From Lachnospiraceae bacterium (GTDB taxonomy: Bacteria; Bacillota; Clostridia; Lachnospirales; Lachnospiraceae), in the NCBI GenBank assembly GCA_016288005.1, contig JAEEXY010000028.1, forward strand, positions 1 through 37,627: a stretch of DNA of 37,627 nucleotides, written 5' to 3'. The translations under genes were made by a program, and so were the position numbers. The stretch's first letter is position 1. Every line of letters starts with the position of its first letter. Of this stretch, positions 27,479-34,506 are shown piece after piece. Under the pieces are notes generated by a model. It ran no database searches. It worked only from the letters and a program-made list of their open reading frames with translations, and was not told where the DNA came from.

Positions 27479-27521
27479 AAACGAATCAAAACATCAGCTC
27501 TTTTCTTCACGGAAAGCGAAC

Positions 27522-27551
27522 AAAAAAGCCCGCCCCGATCCCGGGGCGGGC
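27522..27551 (-). terminator. Terminator of the 28 kb operon
   Basis: A GC-rich palindrome GCCCGCCCC-GATC-CCGGGGCGGGC spans 27528-27551. On the minus strand it is followed by TTTTTTG (27527-27521), 16 bp after the stop of the Panacea gene. Confidence 0.92.
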
Positions 27552-27566
27552 ACTAACTCACGCGAT

Positions 27567-28415
27567 TCACTTTTCCTTATGATTCCTGATAAACGCCACT
27601 CTCTTCATCATGTAGCCTTCGATGTCCTTGAGCTTCTTGACCTTGGCCTGCTTGAAGACCTCGCCGTAGCACTTCTTCAGAACCTCCTTAGAGGCCAGGC
27701 GGCGCTTGCGGGCCGTCTTCGGGCCGCAGAGCCTGAAATGCTCGGCTTCGAGCAGCTCTTCGAGGGCGGAGGTGCCGTACCACTCGAACATCTCGGTGAT
27801 AAATGCAAGGATCGCCTTTTTCTCGTCGGTCAGCGACGATACGCGCGGTCCGGGCCCGGTGTAGAGGCCGTCGGGCACGATACAGCCCATCGTCTGCATG
27901 CGCTCGGCTACAGCCCGATAGGGCATCCCGCCGCGACCGGGGGCATAATCGTCCTCGAAAATGACTTCATTGTACAGGCACAGCGATGCGACCTGCGACC
28001 AGAAAAGGATCGTCTGCAGGCGCACCAGCGACATCGACTCAGCGCCGAACTCGGACGCGAGCTTGCGGTGCACGCCGATGACATACTCTGCGGCGTCGAA
28101 TATCGGCGATGTGGGGAACAGCTGGCGCACTGCGTCTATGCTCCTGCGCTTTGCCACGGAGCTGATGCGGTTCTGGCCGCTGTTCAGCAGGGAAAGAAAG
28201 CCCGTCGTGTGCGTGTAGAGGTTCTTCAGACGCCTCGTGTACTCATTGTCCGGCAGCTCCTCCTCGTCCTCGCGCAGATACAGCAGGATCGTCGTCTCGC
28301 CCCAGCCGAGGAGCTTCGAGAGAGGCTTTTTGCCGATATTGTATTTCTGGAGCATGTCCTTGAGCTCTTCCCTGGTTATGCCGGAATCGGCTTGTCTGTC
28401 GCTGTCTTTGTTCAT
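27567..28415 (-). CDS. Helix-turn-helix plus Panacea (SocA/DUF4065)-like protein
   Basis: The 282-residue product has an N-terminal HTH (about 13-50, ELKDMLQKYNIGKKPLSKLLGWG) as in Xre/MqsA-type antitoxins. Residues about 108-225 match the Panacea pattern: AEYVI, MSLVRLQTILFWSQVASL, an acidic IFEDDYAPGRGGMPY (in place of the usual GPV), and DEKKAILAFITEMFEWYGTSALEELLEAEHFR. Panacea domains are antitoxin modules that neutralise many unrelated toxins. No obvious small toxin is adjacent, so it may be an orphan regulator, or its partner is a gene not recognised as a toxin. ATG 28415 has GGGAG 8 nt upstream and lies 27 nt after the exporter gene: same operon. Confidence 0.7.
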   Translation of the reverse strand: MNKDSDRQADSGITREELKDMLQKYNIGKKPLSKLLGWGETTILLYLREDEEELPDNEYTRRLKNLYTHTTGFLSLLNSGQNRISSVAKRRSIDAVRQLFPTSPIFDAAEYVIGVHRKLASEFGAESMSLVRLQTILFWSQVASLCLYNEVIFEDDYAPGRGGMPYRAVAERMQTMGCIVPDGLYTGPGPRVSSLTDEKKAILAFITEMFEWYGTSALEELLEAEHFRLCGPKTARKRRLASKEVLKKCYGEVFKQAKVKKLKDIEGYMMKRVAFIRNHKEK

Positions 28416-28442
28416 ATGTATTCTCCCGAAAATGTCATCTTC

Positions 28443-28949
28443 CTAGAACAGGTTCTTAACCGCCCAGGGAATAAAATATGTGATCGTGCACATGATAACA
28501 GTGGCCAAAAGCAGTCCCAGCAGGATCGCGGGGAATGCCTTTTTCAGCTTGATATTCAGCAGTGAAGCTATGAGAGCGCCGGTCCACGCACCCGTACCGG
28601 GCAGCGGGATCCCGACGAACAGCACCAGCCCCCAGAACTCGTACTTCTGGATCTTTTCGGATTTGCCCATCGACTTTGATTCGAGTTTTTCGACGATGGG
28701 CCTGAAAAGTCTGGTTTTCTTAAGCCACGCGAATATCGGCGTGATAAACCAGAGAATGAATGGTATCGGCAGGATGTTGCCTGCCAGGCAGATAGGGATC
28801 GCCTTGAGCATGGGGATGTCGAGTATCGGTGCCAGGATCAGCCCGCCTCTCAGCTCAATGAGCGGCAGCATCGACACCAAAAATATGATAAGCTCCTTCG
28901 GAAGCGCCGACATCGCGTCCGCGAGCGTTTTAGCCAGTTCTTCGGCCAT
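28443..28949 (-). CDS. Small-multidrug-export family (COG2426) membrane protein
   Basis: The 168-residue protein has four to five membrane segments. The family signature is present: PLIELRGGLILAP, then GNILPIPFILWFITPIF, the cytoplasmic EKLESKSMGKSEKIQKYEFWGLVLFVGIPLPGTGAWTG region, and a C-terminal helix. Proteins of this family (PF06695) are called putative small multidrug exporters, but the transported substrate is not established. ATG 28949 has GGA about 13 nt upstream and starts 6 nt after the preceding stop, so it is probably translationally coupled to the dehydratase gene. Confidence 0.85.
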   Translation of the reverse strand: MAEELAKTLADAMSALPKELIIFLVSMLPLIELRGGLILAPILDIPMLKAIPICLAGNILPIPFILWFITPIFAWLKKTRLFRPIVEKLESKSMGKSEKIQKYEFWGLVLFVGIPLPGTGAWTGALIASLLNIKLKKAFPAILLGLLLATVIMCTITYFIPWAVKNLF

Positions 28950-28955
28950 AACCGT

Positions 28956-30818
28956 TTACTTTCCTTTGTTGTAATGATATGTGGGCACGATCTGTGAGAC
29001 TGCCTCGCGGATGTCCTTGGGCTCCGTGAGGACCTCCTTGTACAGCTGGTCGAGCTGCGCGAGGAACTTCTCGTCGTCCATCTCGATAGGCTTACCGATG
29101 TGGATCAGACGGTTCTCGGTCTCCTGCATGCCCTCTTCCTTCATGAGCATTTCCTCATAAAGCTTCTCGCCGGGCCTCAGTCCGGTGAAGGTAATGTCGA
29201 TATCGCGGTACGGCACAAATCCCGAGAGCCTGATCATATTCTCGGCCAGGTCCAGGATCTTAACCGGCTCGCCCATGTCCAGCACGAATATCTCGCCGCC
29301 CTTTGCGTATGCGCCGGCCTGCAGCACGAGCGACACCGCCTCGGGGATCGTCATGAAATATCTGATGATGTCGGGGTGCGTGACCGTAACAGGCCCACCC
29401 TCAGCGATCTGGCGCTTAAACAGAGGGATAACGCTGCCGTTGCTGCCGAGCACATTGCCGAAACGAACGGCCACGAACTCGGTCTTCGAGCGCTTATTGT
29501 AGGTCTGGACGATCATCTCGCACATACGCTTCGACGCGCCCATGATATTGGTCGGGTTAACCGCCTTGTCCGTGGAAATGAGCACAAATCGCTCAGTCCC
29601 GCATGCATCGGCCGCCATAACTGTCTTCAGCGTGCCGAAAACGTTGTTCTTGATCGCCTCATCCGGCGAATCCTCCATCAGCGGCACATGCTTGTGCGCA
29701 GCCGCGTGGTAAACGATCTGCGGCCTGTATTCCTCGAAGATCTTGCGCATGCGCAGCGTATTGCGCACGGATGCTATCAGCACGACCAGATCCAGTTCGG
29801 GATGTGAGATCTTCAGTTCCTGCTGGATGTCGTACGCATTGTTCTCGTAAATATCGACGATGATGAGCCTGCCGACTCCGTGGTCCGCCAGCTGCCTGCA
29901 CAGCTCACTGCCTATCGAACCGCCGCCGCCCGTAACGAGCACGACCTTGCCCGTGACATAGCCCATGATCGAATTAAGGTCGACCTTGACCGGCTCGCGC
30001 CCGAGCAGATCCTCGACATTAACGTCACGCAGCTTTTCCAAGGCACCGTCGCTGCCGCTCACCAGCTCGGAAATGCCGGGCAGCACCTTGAGCGCGCATC
30101 CCATGCCCTTACAGATATCGATCACGCGCCTGGTATCGGCCTTGGACGCCGAAGGGATCGCGATAATGATCTCACTGATAGAGTATTTCTCAACGAAATG
30201 CGGTACAGACTGGGTATCTCCCACGATCTTAACGCCGTGGATATAGTTGCCGATCTTCGCCGGATCGTCATCGATGATGCAGCAGATAGATTTGTTCAGG
30301 TGCTCGCTCGCCTTCATCTCGCGAACGATCATGTTGCCCGCGTCGCCTGCACCGATGATCATGACATTGCTGCCGCTCTTGCGCTGCATGTACCTGCGCC
30401 TGAAATGCCTGAGCGCCCTGTACCCGAAACGCGAAGCGCTCACCAGGCACATCAACACCAGGAAATAGATGATCGAGCAGCTGCGCGGCAGTTTCCACGG
30501 TGTGATGTAGAAGCACGCGAAACACAGCGATGCCGAGAAAAAGCACCCGATCACGATGTATTCGAGTTCGTTGGTGCTCACGAATTTCCACAGTGAATTA
30601 TACAGCCTCAAAATAAAGAAAAGCACGACTGTAAATACAACAAGGATAGGCAGCATGTGGATGGCATTGTCGATGTACTGCTCCTCAACCGACGCGAATG
30701 TCAGGTTAAATCTCAGCAGCAGCGAGATCATCAGCGCCGCGCCTATCGAAAGAATGTCAAGCAGCACCAGAAAGATCTGCCTGACGAATTTATTCCGGTC
30801 ATGTAAATTTTTACTCAT
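28956..30818 (-). CDS. Membrane-bound nucleoside-diphosphate-sugar 4,6-dehydratase (CapD/PglF-like)
   Basis: The enzyme makes 4-keto-6-deoxy sugar nucleotides (typically from UDP-GlcNAc) for capsule, glycan or protein glycosylation. Four N-terminal helices (about 12-130) precede a CoA-binding-like domain with MIIGAGDAGNMIVREM and an SDR domain with VLVTGGGGSIGSELCRQL. The PglF-type active site is seen as STDKAVNPTNIMGASKR, with Met in place of the usual SDR Tyr. The ATG at 30818 is chosen; a GTG two codons upstream (30824) fits the AGAGGA ribosome site better and is a fair alternative. First gene of a three-gene operon. Confidence 0.93.
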   Translation of the reverse strand: MSKNLHDRNKFVRQIFLVLLDILSIGAALMISLLLRFNLTFASVEEQYIDNAIHMLPILVVFTVVLFFILRLYNSLWKFVSTNELEYIVIGCFFSASLCFACFYITPWKLPRSCSIIYFLVLMCLVSASRFGYRALRHFRRRYMQRKSGSNVMIIGAGDAGNMIVREMKASEHLNKSICCIIDDDPAKIGNYIHGVKIVGDTQSVPHFVEKYSISEIIIAIPSASKADTRRVIDICKGMGCALKVLPGISELVSGSDGALEKLRDVNVEDLLGREPVKVDLNSIMGYVTGKVVLVTGGGGSIGSELCRQLADHGVGRLIIVDIYENNAYDIQQELKISHPELDLVVLIASVRNTLRMRKIFEEYRPQIVYHAAAHKHVPLMEDSPDEAIKNNVFGTLKTVMAADACGTERFVLISTDKAVNPTNIMGASKRMCEMIVQTYNKRSKTEFVAVRFGNVLGSNGSVIPLFKRQIAEGGPVTVTHPDIIRYFMTIPEAVSLVLQAGAYAKGGEIFVLDMGEPVKILDLAENMIRLSGFVPYRDIDITFTGLRPGEKLYEEMLMKEEGMQETENRLIHIGKPIEMDDEKFLAQLDQLYKEVLTEPKDIREAVSQIVPTYHYNKGK

Positions 30819-30902
30819 AGTCACAAGTGTCCTCTGCAATAAAAGCCGCTCCCCCGCGGCCGCGCGCATATCCGCATGGGTATACGCAATCCCCTATAAT
30901 AT

Positions 30903-30931
30903 ATAATAATCATGTTTTTACAGCAAGTCAA
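30903..30931 (-). promoter_or_regulatory. Promoter of the dehydratase operon
   Basis: On the minus strand TTGACT (30931-30926), 17 bp, TATTAT (30908-30903), about 85 bp before the start codon. Confidence 0.75.
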
Positions 30932-30969
30932 TAACACTTATTGAGTGGTTTTGTTCGCCGATGTTCGGG

Positions 30970-30998
30970 TTGAACTGGTGTTTGGGTGGTGGTATAAT
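30970..30998 (+). promoter_or_regulatory. Promoter of dinB
   Basis: TTGAAC (30970-30975), a 17-bp spacer and consensus TATAAT (30993-30998) stand just 24 bp before the dinB ATG, so the leader is very short. It diverges from the dehydratase promoter. Confidence 0.85.
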
Positions 30999-31021
30999 TA
31001 TGCCGAAAGGAGGGAGACGCA

Positions 31022-32230
31022 ATGGGGCGACTGATATTTCACGTGGATGTTAACAGCGCTTTCTTAAGCTGGGAGGCCGTGTTCCGCCTGCGTTACCTCC
31101 ACGAGGAGCTGGACATCCGCACCGTGCCGTCCGCGATCGGCGGTGACAGGGAGTCACGGCGCGGCATCATCCTGGCCAGCTCCATCCCCGCGAAGAAGCT
31201 CGGCGTGCGCACGCCCGAGCCCATAGTCGACGCACTGAGGAAATGCCCCGAGCTCCTGCTCTTCGAGCCCCGCGGTGATTTCTACCATGAGTGCTCGCAC
31301 GCATTTATGGACATATTGCGCGAGTACACCGACCTCGTAGAGCCATTCTCATCGGATGAGACGGCCGTTGACCTGAGCGAGTGCAGAGAGGCCCTGGATA
31401 ACCCTGTGGGCTTTGCAGACATGCTGCGCACGCGCATATATAACGAGCTCGGATTCACTGTCAATATCGGTGTCTCCGTCAACATACTGCTGGCTAAGAT
31501 GGCCTCTGATTTTACCAAGCCCGACCGGACGCACACCCTGTTCCCTGACGAGATCCCGGCTAAGATGTGGCCATTGCCGGTCCGCGACCTCATGTATATC
31601 GGCCGCGCTACCGCCACACGCCTCAACGATCTCGGCATCCACACCATCGGCCAGCTCGCCCACATGGACATAGACCTGCTTACGCCCTATTTCGGCAAAT
31701 CCTCGGCCGGCATGGTCGCCTCGGCGAACGGCATAGACGACACCCCCGTGACTGTGGAGCGCTCGGAGCTGAAGGGTTACGGCAACAGCACCACCCTCCC
31801 CGAGAATATCACCGACCGCGACGAAGCCCTGCGCGTCATCCTCGGCCTCTGTGAGTCCGTAGGCAGCCGCATGCGCCGCGACAATGCCCGCGTGCGCGTG
31901 ATCTCTGTCGCCATCCGCGACGGCAATTTTGACAAGCTCAGCCACCAGATGACCATGGATAACGCCACCAGCATCACAAACGAACTCTACGGCTATGCTG
32001 TGCGGATTTTTACGGAGCTGTGGGACGGCAGGCCGATACGCGCCTTAGGAGTGCACACGAGCGGCATCAGTAAGGACGATACCAGACAGATATCGCTGTT
32101 CGATACCGTGGATTACGGGAAGCTGGAAAAGGCTGACAGAGTGATGGATGAGCTGAGACGGAAGTTCGGAAAAGGAATGGTGAAAAGAGCGAGTCTGCTG
32201 GATAAGAGTAATGATGAGGAAGAGGAATAA
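31022..32230 (+). CDS. dinB: DNA polymerase IV (Y-family translesion polymerase)
   Basis: DinB copies past damaged bases. The 402-residue protein has the catalytic acidic residues in HVDVNSAFLSWE near the start and in EPFSSDETAVDLSE (S-S-D-E instead of the common S-I-D-E). It also has YxE-type steric-gate region residues, the helix-hairpin-helix pattern (IGRATATRLNDLGIHTIGQLA), a little-finger domain, and a C-terminal clamp-binding motif QISLF followed by an acidic tail. GGAGG is 9 nt before ATG 31022. Its GC content is higher than that of the surface-protein genes. No convincing LexA box was found upstream. Confidence 0.95.
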   Translation: MGRLIFHVDVNSAFLSWEAVFRLRYLHEELDIRTVPSAIGGDRESRRGIILASSIPAKKLGVRTPEPIVDALRKCPELLLFEPRGDFYHECSHAFMDILREYTDLVEPFSSDETAVDLSECREALDNPVGFADMLRTRIYNELGFTVNIGVSVNILLAKMASDFTKPDRTHTLFPDEIPAKMWPLPVRDLMYIGRATATRLNDLGIHTIGQLAHMDIDLLTPYFGKSSAGMVASANGIDDTPVTVERSELKGYGNSTTLPENITDRDEALRVILGLCESVGSRMRRDNARVRVISVAIRDGNFDKLSHQMTMDNATSITNELYGYAVRIFTELWDGRPIRALGVHTSGISKDDTRQISLFDTVDYGKLEKADRVMDELRRKFGKGMVKRASLLDKSNDEEEE

Positions 32231-32252
32231 AGCGCGCTGCTTTTTCTATTAT

Positions 32253-32310
32253 ACAGTGGATATACAAAAAACCTCTTTCAGATGAAAGAGGTTTTTTGTA
32301 TATCCACTGT
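32253..32310. terminator. 28-bp perfect palindrome, bidirectional terminator between dinB and tRNA-Arg
   Basis: The arms 32253-32280 and 32283-32310 are exactly complementary over 28 bp with a 2-nt gap. The inner AACCTCTTTCA-TGAAAGAGGTTTTTT forms a classic terminator with a T-run on both strands. The outer AT-rich 11 bp extend the symmetry and overlap the last three bases of the tRNA. Confidence 0.88.
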
Positions 32311-32381
32311 GTGCGACAAGATTCGAACTCGCGACCTTCTGGTCCGTAGCCAGACGCTCTATCCAGCTGAGCTACGCACAC
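32308..32381 (-). tRNA. tRNA-Arg (anticodon ACG)
   Basis: The cloverleaf is complete on the minus strand: acceptor GTGTGCG/CGCACAC with discriminator A, D-arm GCTC..GAGC, anticodon stem TCTGG/CCAGA enclosing CTACGGA (anticodon ACG), and T-loop GTTCGAATC. CCA is not encoded. ACG is read as ICG after deamination and decodes CGU/CGC/CGA. Confidence 0.96.
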
Positions 32382-32409
32382 ATTCCTCCGCTTTTAGCGG
32401 CCAACGATT

Positions 32410-32438
32410 ATAATATCACCCAAAGTGGATAATGTCAA
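32410..32438 (-). promoter_or_regulatory. Promoter of tRNA-Arg
   Basis: On the minus strand TTGACA (32438-32433), 17 bp, TATTAT (32415-32410), about 29 bp from the mature tRNA 5' end. A palindromic operator-like site (32449-32466) ends 11 bp upstream of the -35. Confidence 0.8.
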
Positions 32439-32444
32439 GGAGAA

Positions 32445-32466
32445 AATTATTTGACGTACGTCAAAT
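32445..32466. promoter_or_regulatory. Palindromic site ATTTGACG-TA-CGTCAAAT, distal copy
   Basis: A perfect 18-bp palindrome at 32449-32466 overlaps the stop codon of the Bro-N gene. Together with four bases to the left it matches 33642-33663 in 21 of 22 positions, so the two also form a direct repeat around the Bro-N/small-RNA segment. Confidence 0.75.
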
Positions 32467-33357
32467 CTCTCGTTCCTCTTCCTCGCCACTTGCAGCCACC
32501 TCTCCCGCCGTCTTTGCACTCGCTTCGATCATCTGCGTAACAACGTGATTCAGCTGTGCCGCATTTTGCTTCGTAATAACCGGCTCCCCTGTCTCCTTCT
32601 CCAGGGCTTTTCTGGCAATTGCCGCTACATTTCCTCCGCGCTTCGCCACCGCCACACTCTGTTCAAACCCATCAGGCCTCTCTTTATGAGAAATATCTTT
32701 GGTCGACGTTTCCGCGAGCATATTCAAAACAAGCTCGGTCGTACTCATATTGTCCCTGAGACTTTCCTTCTTTAGCCCCTTAAGATTCTTGTATTGCCTC
32801 GTATTCATGCCCGCCCAGGCCTTTGTAAGCTCATCGGTAAGGATCGCATACTCCTTCCGTGATTCCACTCCGCAATCCTTCCATTCATCAGTGAGTTCCT
32901 TCCGCGCACTGATAGCCATAAGACGCTGGTTGATCCATTCGCGGGTATATCCCTTCCGCTCATACGTGGCCACAAGGCGTTCGGCAATGAGCTCCGGATC
33001 CAATGTCTCCTCTATCCTCTCTCTGCCAACTTCCGCAAGCCATAGTTTGAAAGGCTCCGCCTTCTTCGAAGGGATGGATTGTATAATGCGAAGAAGCTGC
33101 TCGGTAGTTGCGACATCGGTGAGGCGCCTTTTACCATCACGAGCTTTTAATTTCAAACCGTGACAATTTGTCACGGTTTCATTTCCCTCTTCCTTAAGAC
33201 GCTGTTTCATTTTTCGCCAGTAAGCCAAAGGATCAGCACTTTCCGTCAGCGCCCCGACTACATCAACGATCGAAAAGTACCACTCTTCAGCCTCTTCATC
33301 CCATGCTGTCCTAATAGGCTGATCTTCAAATAACTGTAATTTCTCGTTATTCCCCAT
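32461..33357 (-). CDS. Bro-N domain antirepressor-like protein
   Basis: The 298-residue product has an N-terminal Bro-N fold (about 18-110): EWYFSIVDVVGALTES, LAYWRKMKQRLKEEG, LTDVATTEQLLRIIQSIP and PFKLWLAEVGRERIEE, as in phage antirepressors and their chromosomal relatives. The C-terminal part is helical (KGYTREWINQRLMAISARKELTDEWK) and shared with KilA/Bro-type chromosomal proteins of unknown role. No other phage gene is nearby. ATG 33357 has GGGAGG 8 nt upstream. It runs divergently from the small RNA promoter at 33377-33405, and its stop codon lies inside a palindromic operator-like site. Confidence 0.82.
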   Translation of the reverse strand: MGNNEKLQLFEDQPIRTAWDEEAEEWYFSIVDVVGALTESADPLAYWRKMKQRLKEEGNETVTNCHGLKLKARDGKRRLTDVATTEQLLRIIQSIPSKKAEPFKLWLAEVGRERIEETLDPELIAERLVATYERKGYTREWINQRLMAISARKELTDEWKDCGVESRKEYAILTDELTKAWAGMNTRQYKNLKGLKKESLRDNMSTTELVLNMLAETSTKDISHKERPDGFEQSVAVAKRGGNVAAIARKALEKETGEPVITKQNAAQLNHVVTQMIEASAKTAGEVAASGEEEEREI

Positions 33358-33376
33358 GCTTTATACCTCCCACATC

Positions 33377-33405
33377 TTGAAAAATGGCACTATCTCTGCT
33401 ATACT
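33377..33405 (+). promoter_or_regulatory. Promoter of the predicted small RNA
   Basis: TTGAAA (33377-33382), a 17-bp spacer and TATACT (33400-33405). No ORF with a ribosome site follows before the terminator. Confidence 0.65.
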
Positions 33406-33411
33406 ATTAAT

Positions 33412-33516
33412 GCAATAGGGAAGAGCCGCGAGAGCGGCTACGCCCAATAAGTTCTGGTTTTGCTACTTATCAGTAGCAGAGCCGTCACTATTGGTGGTAG
33501 TGGCGGCTCGCTTTTT
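33412..33516 (+). ncRNA. Predicted ~105-nt structured RNA, possible type I antitoxin
   Basis: The transcript from the promoter above would hold three hairpins. First, AGCCGC-GAGA-GCGGCT (33424-33439). Second, TGCTACT-TATC-AGTAGCA (33461-33478). Third, a terminator of GAGCCG plus TCACTA paired with TAGTGG plus CGGCTC (33479-33509) and then GCTTTTT. On the opposite strand a small ORF with a strong ribosome site runs into it, the usual layout of type I antisense antitoxins of the Fst/TxpA/holin-like-toxin kind. I recognise the hairpin style but cannot name an Rfam family. Confidence 0.55.
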
Positions 33517-33533
33517 AATTTCATAATTTCCAT
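33438..33533 (-). CDS. Small ORF opposite the structured RNA, possible degenerate type I toxin
   Basis: The 31-codon ORF from ATG 33533 follows AAAGGAGG at 9-nt spacing (another ATG at 33539 is too close). It encodes a short basic peptide with a hydrophobic middle (PPIVTALLLISS) and ends at TAG 33438. The coding part overlaps the antisense RNA completely, unlike most type I toxins, whose membrane helix lies upstream of the overlap. The gene may therefore have lost its original helix, or only the ribosome site is meaningful. Confidence 0.3.
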   Translation of the reverse strand: MEIMKLKSEPPLPPIVTALLLISSKTRTYWA

Positions 33534-33604
33534 AAGCATCGCCCTCCTTTCTCACTGAGAATCGAGGGCATTTGTTTTCACAAATGTCCATGATCCCCTG
33601 GCAC

Positions 33605-33663
33605 TTGACGCGCGTCAAATATCATGTTACAATTATTTTGCAATTATTTGACGCACGTCAAAT
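33605..33663 (+). promoter_or_regulatory. Promoter and paired operators of the HipA-like operon
   Basis: TTGACG (33605-33610), 17 bp and TACAAT (33628-33633) form the promoter. Operator 1, TTGACG-CG-CGTCAA (33605-33618), contains the -35. Operator 2, ATTTGACG-CA-CGTCAAAT (33646-33663), lies after the -10, and the centres are 43 bp (about four helical turns) apart. Such pairs are typical of cooperatively autoregulated toxin-antitoxin operons. The likely binder is the HTH of the second gene (inference). Confidence 0.75.
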
Positions 33664-33681
33664 ACAGAAAGGAGTTCTTCC

Positions 33682-34506
33682 GTGTTCGAATCAAGAATTA
33701 TAAAAGAAAAACGGGACCTGACCTACCTGAAATGGTCGCATGTCCGCTCTTCAAGCGGCACCGCCGGCACTTTTCTGAAATCAGAGTCCATTATCGATGG
33801 AAAAAAGATATACTACAAGCTGTCAAATTTCGATCCGGTAAACGGCGTCATCGGCCACGAGTGCGTTAACGAGCTGATCGTTGACCGTCTTCTGACGCTT
33901 CTCGGCGTCGAGCATCTGAGCTATGAGCTTATACATGCTGATATAGACATCGAAGGTCGGATATACAACACCTGGCTCTGCGCATCCGAAGACTTCAAAA
34001 AGCCCGGTGAGAGCAAAACAGCTCTCGACAACTACTACAGGACCAATGCGCTGAAAGGCGAAAGCCGGCTCGACTTCTGCCGGCGAATGGGATGGACTGA
34101 TTACGTGGATACCATGCTCGCCGTGGACTACATTATTTTAAACAGGGACCGCCACGGCGCCAATATCGAAGTTCTCCGCAACACGCGGGCGCACACGTTC
34201 CGTATCGCGCCGCTTTTTGACCACGGCCTGTCGCTGCTCTATTCCTGCCTCAATGAGAAGGATATTAAAGCTTTTGACGTAATGGCGGACCGCCCCTGCC
34301 AAAACTTCCTCGGAAGCCATTCCTGTCTTGACAACCTTGATCTCATCAGCCGGAAAGGCGACGTTTTCCCGACCAGACTCAAGGAATCTGATAAAAGCAT
34401 TCTGCTTAATGATCTGGATGGCATCATTCCGAGCATCCTGGCGGAGAAAATCTGGGAAATGATCTATCGGAGGTATCTGACCTATGAAAGCATACGCAAT
34501 AGTTGA
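33682..34506 (+). CDS. HipA-like Ser/Thr kinase toxin lacking the N-terminal subdomain
   Basis: A GTG at 33682 with AAAGGAG 7 nt upstream starts a 274-residue HipA-family kinase. Seen are a Ser/Gly-rich loop (RSSSGTAGT, residues 22-30), candidate ATP lysine K46 in YYKLS, a helix-C-like Glu (HECVNELIVDRLL, 59-71), the catalytic loop NRDRHGAN (D156, N161) and the metal-binding APLFDHG (D180). At 440 residues E. coli HipA carries an N-terminal HipS-like subdomain that is absent here, as in HipT of HipBST. HipA/HipT kinases phosphorylate aminoacyl-tRNA synthetases; the target here is unknown. The Ser cluster could be the autophosphorylation site. It overlaps the next gene by 23 bp. Confidence 0.8.
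   Translation: MFESRIIKEKRDLTYLKWSHVRSSSGTAGTFLKSESIIDGKKIYYKLSNFDPVNGVIGHECVNELIVDRLLTLLGVEHLSYELIHADIDIEGRIYNTWLCASEDFKKPGESKTALDNYYRTNALKGESRLDFCRRMGWTDYVDTMLAVDYIILNRDRHGANIEVLRNTRAHTFRIAPLFDHGLSLLYSCLNEKDIKAFDVMADRPCQNFLGSHSCLDNLDLISRKGDVFPTRLKESDKSILLNDLDGIIPSILAEKIWEMIYRRYLTYESIRNS

Noticed and set aside
30960..30980. LexA/SOS box before dinB
   Set aside because: GTTC-GGGTT-GAAC has the half sites in the wrong order compared with the Gram-positive box GAAC-N4-GTTC.
32308..32381. tRNA-Arg as integration site for the adjacent accessory genes
   Set aside because: The accessory genes lie on the 5' side of the tRNA; integrases normally target the 3' end, and no 3'-end duplicate or integrase is seen.
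32461..33357. Prophage remnant around the Bro-N gene
   Set aside because: No integrase, structural, lysis or replication gene accompanies it; Bro-N genes also occur alone in chromosomes.
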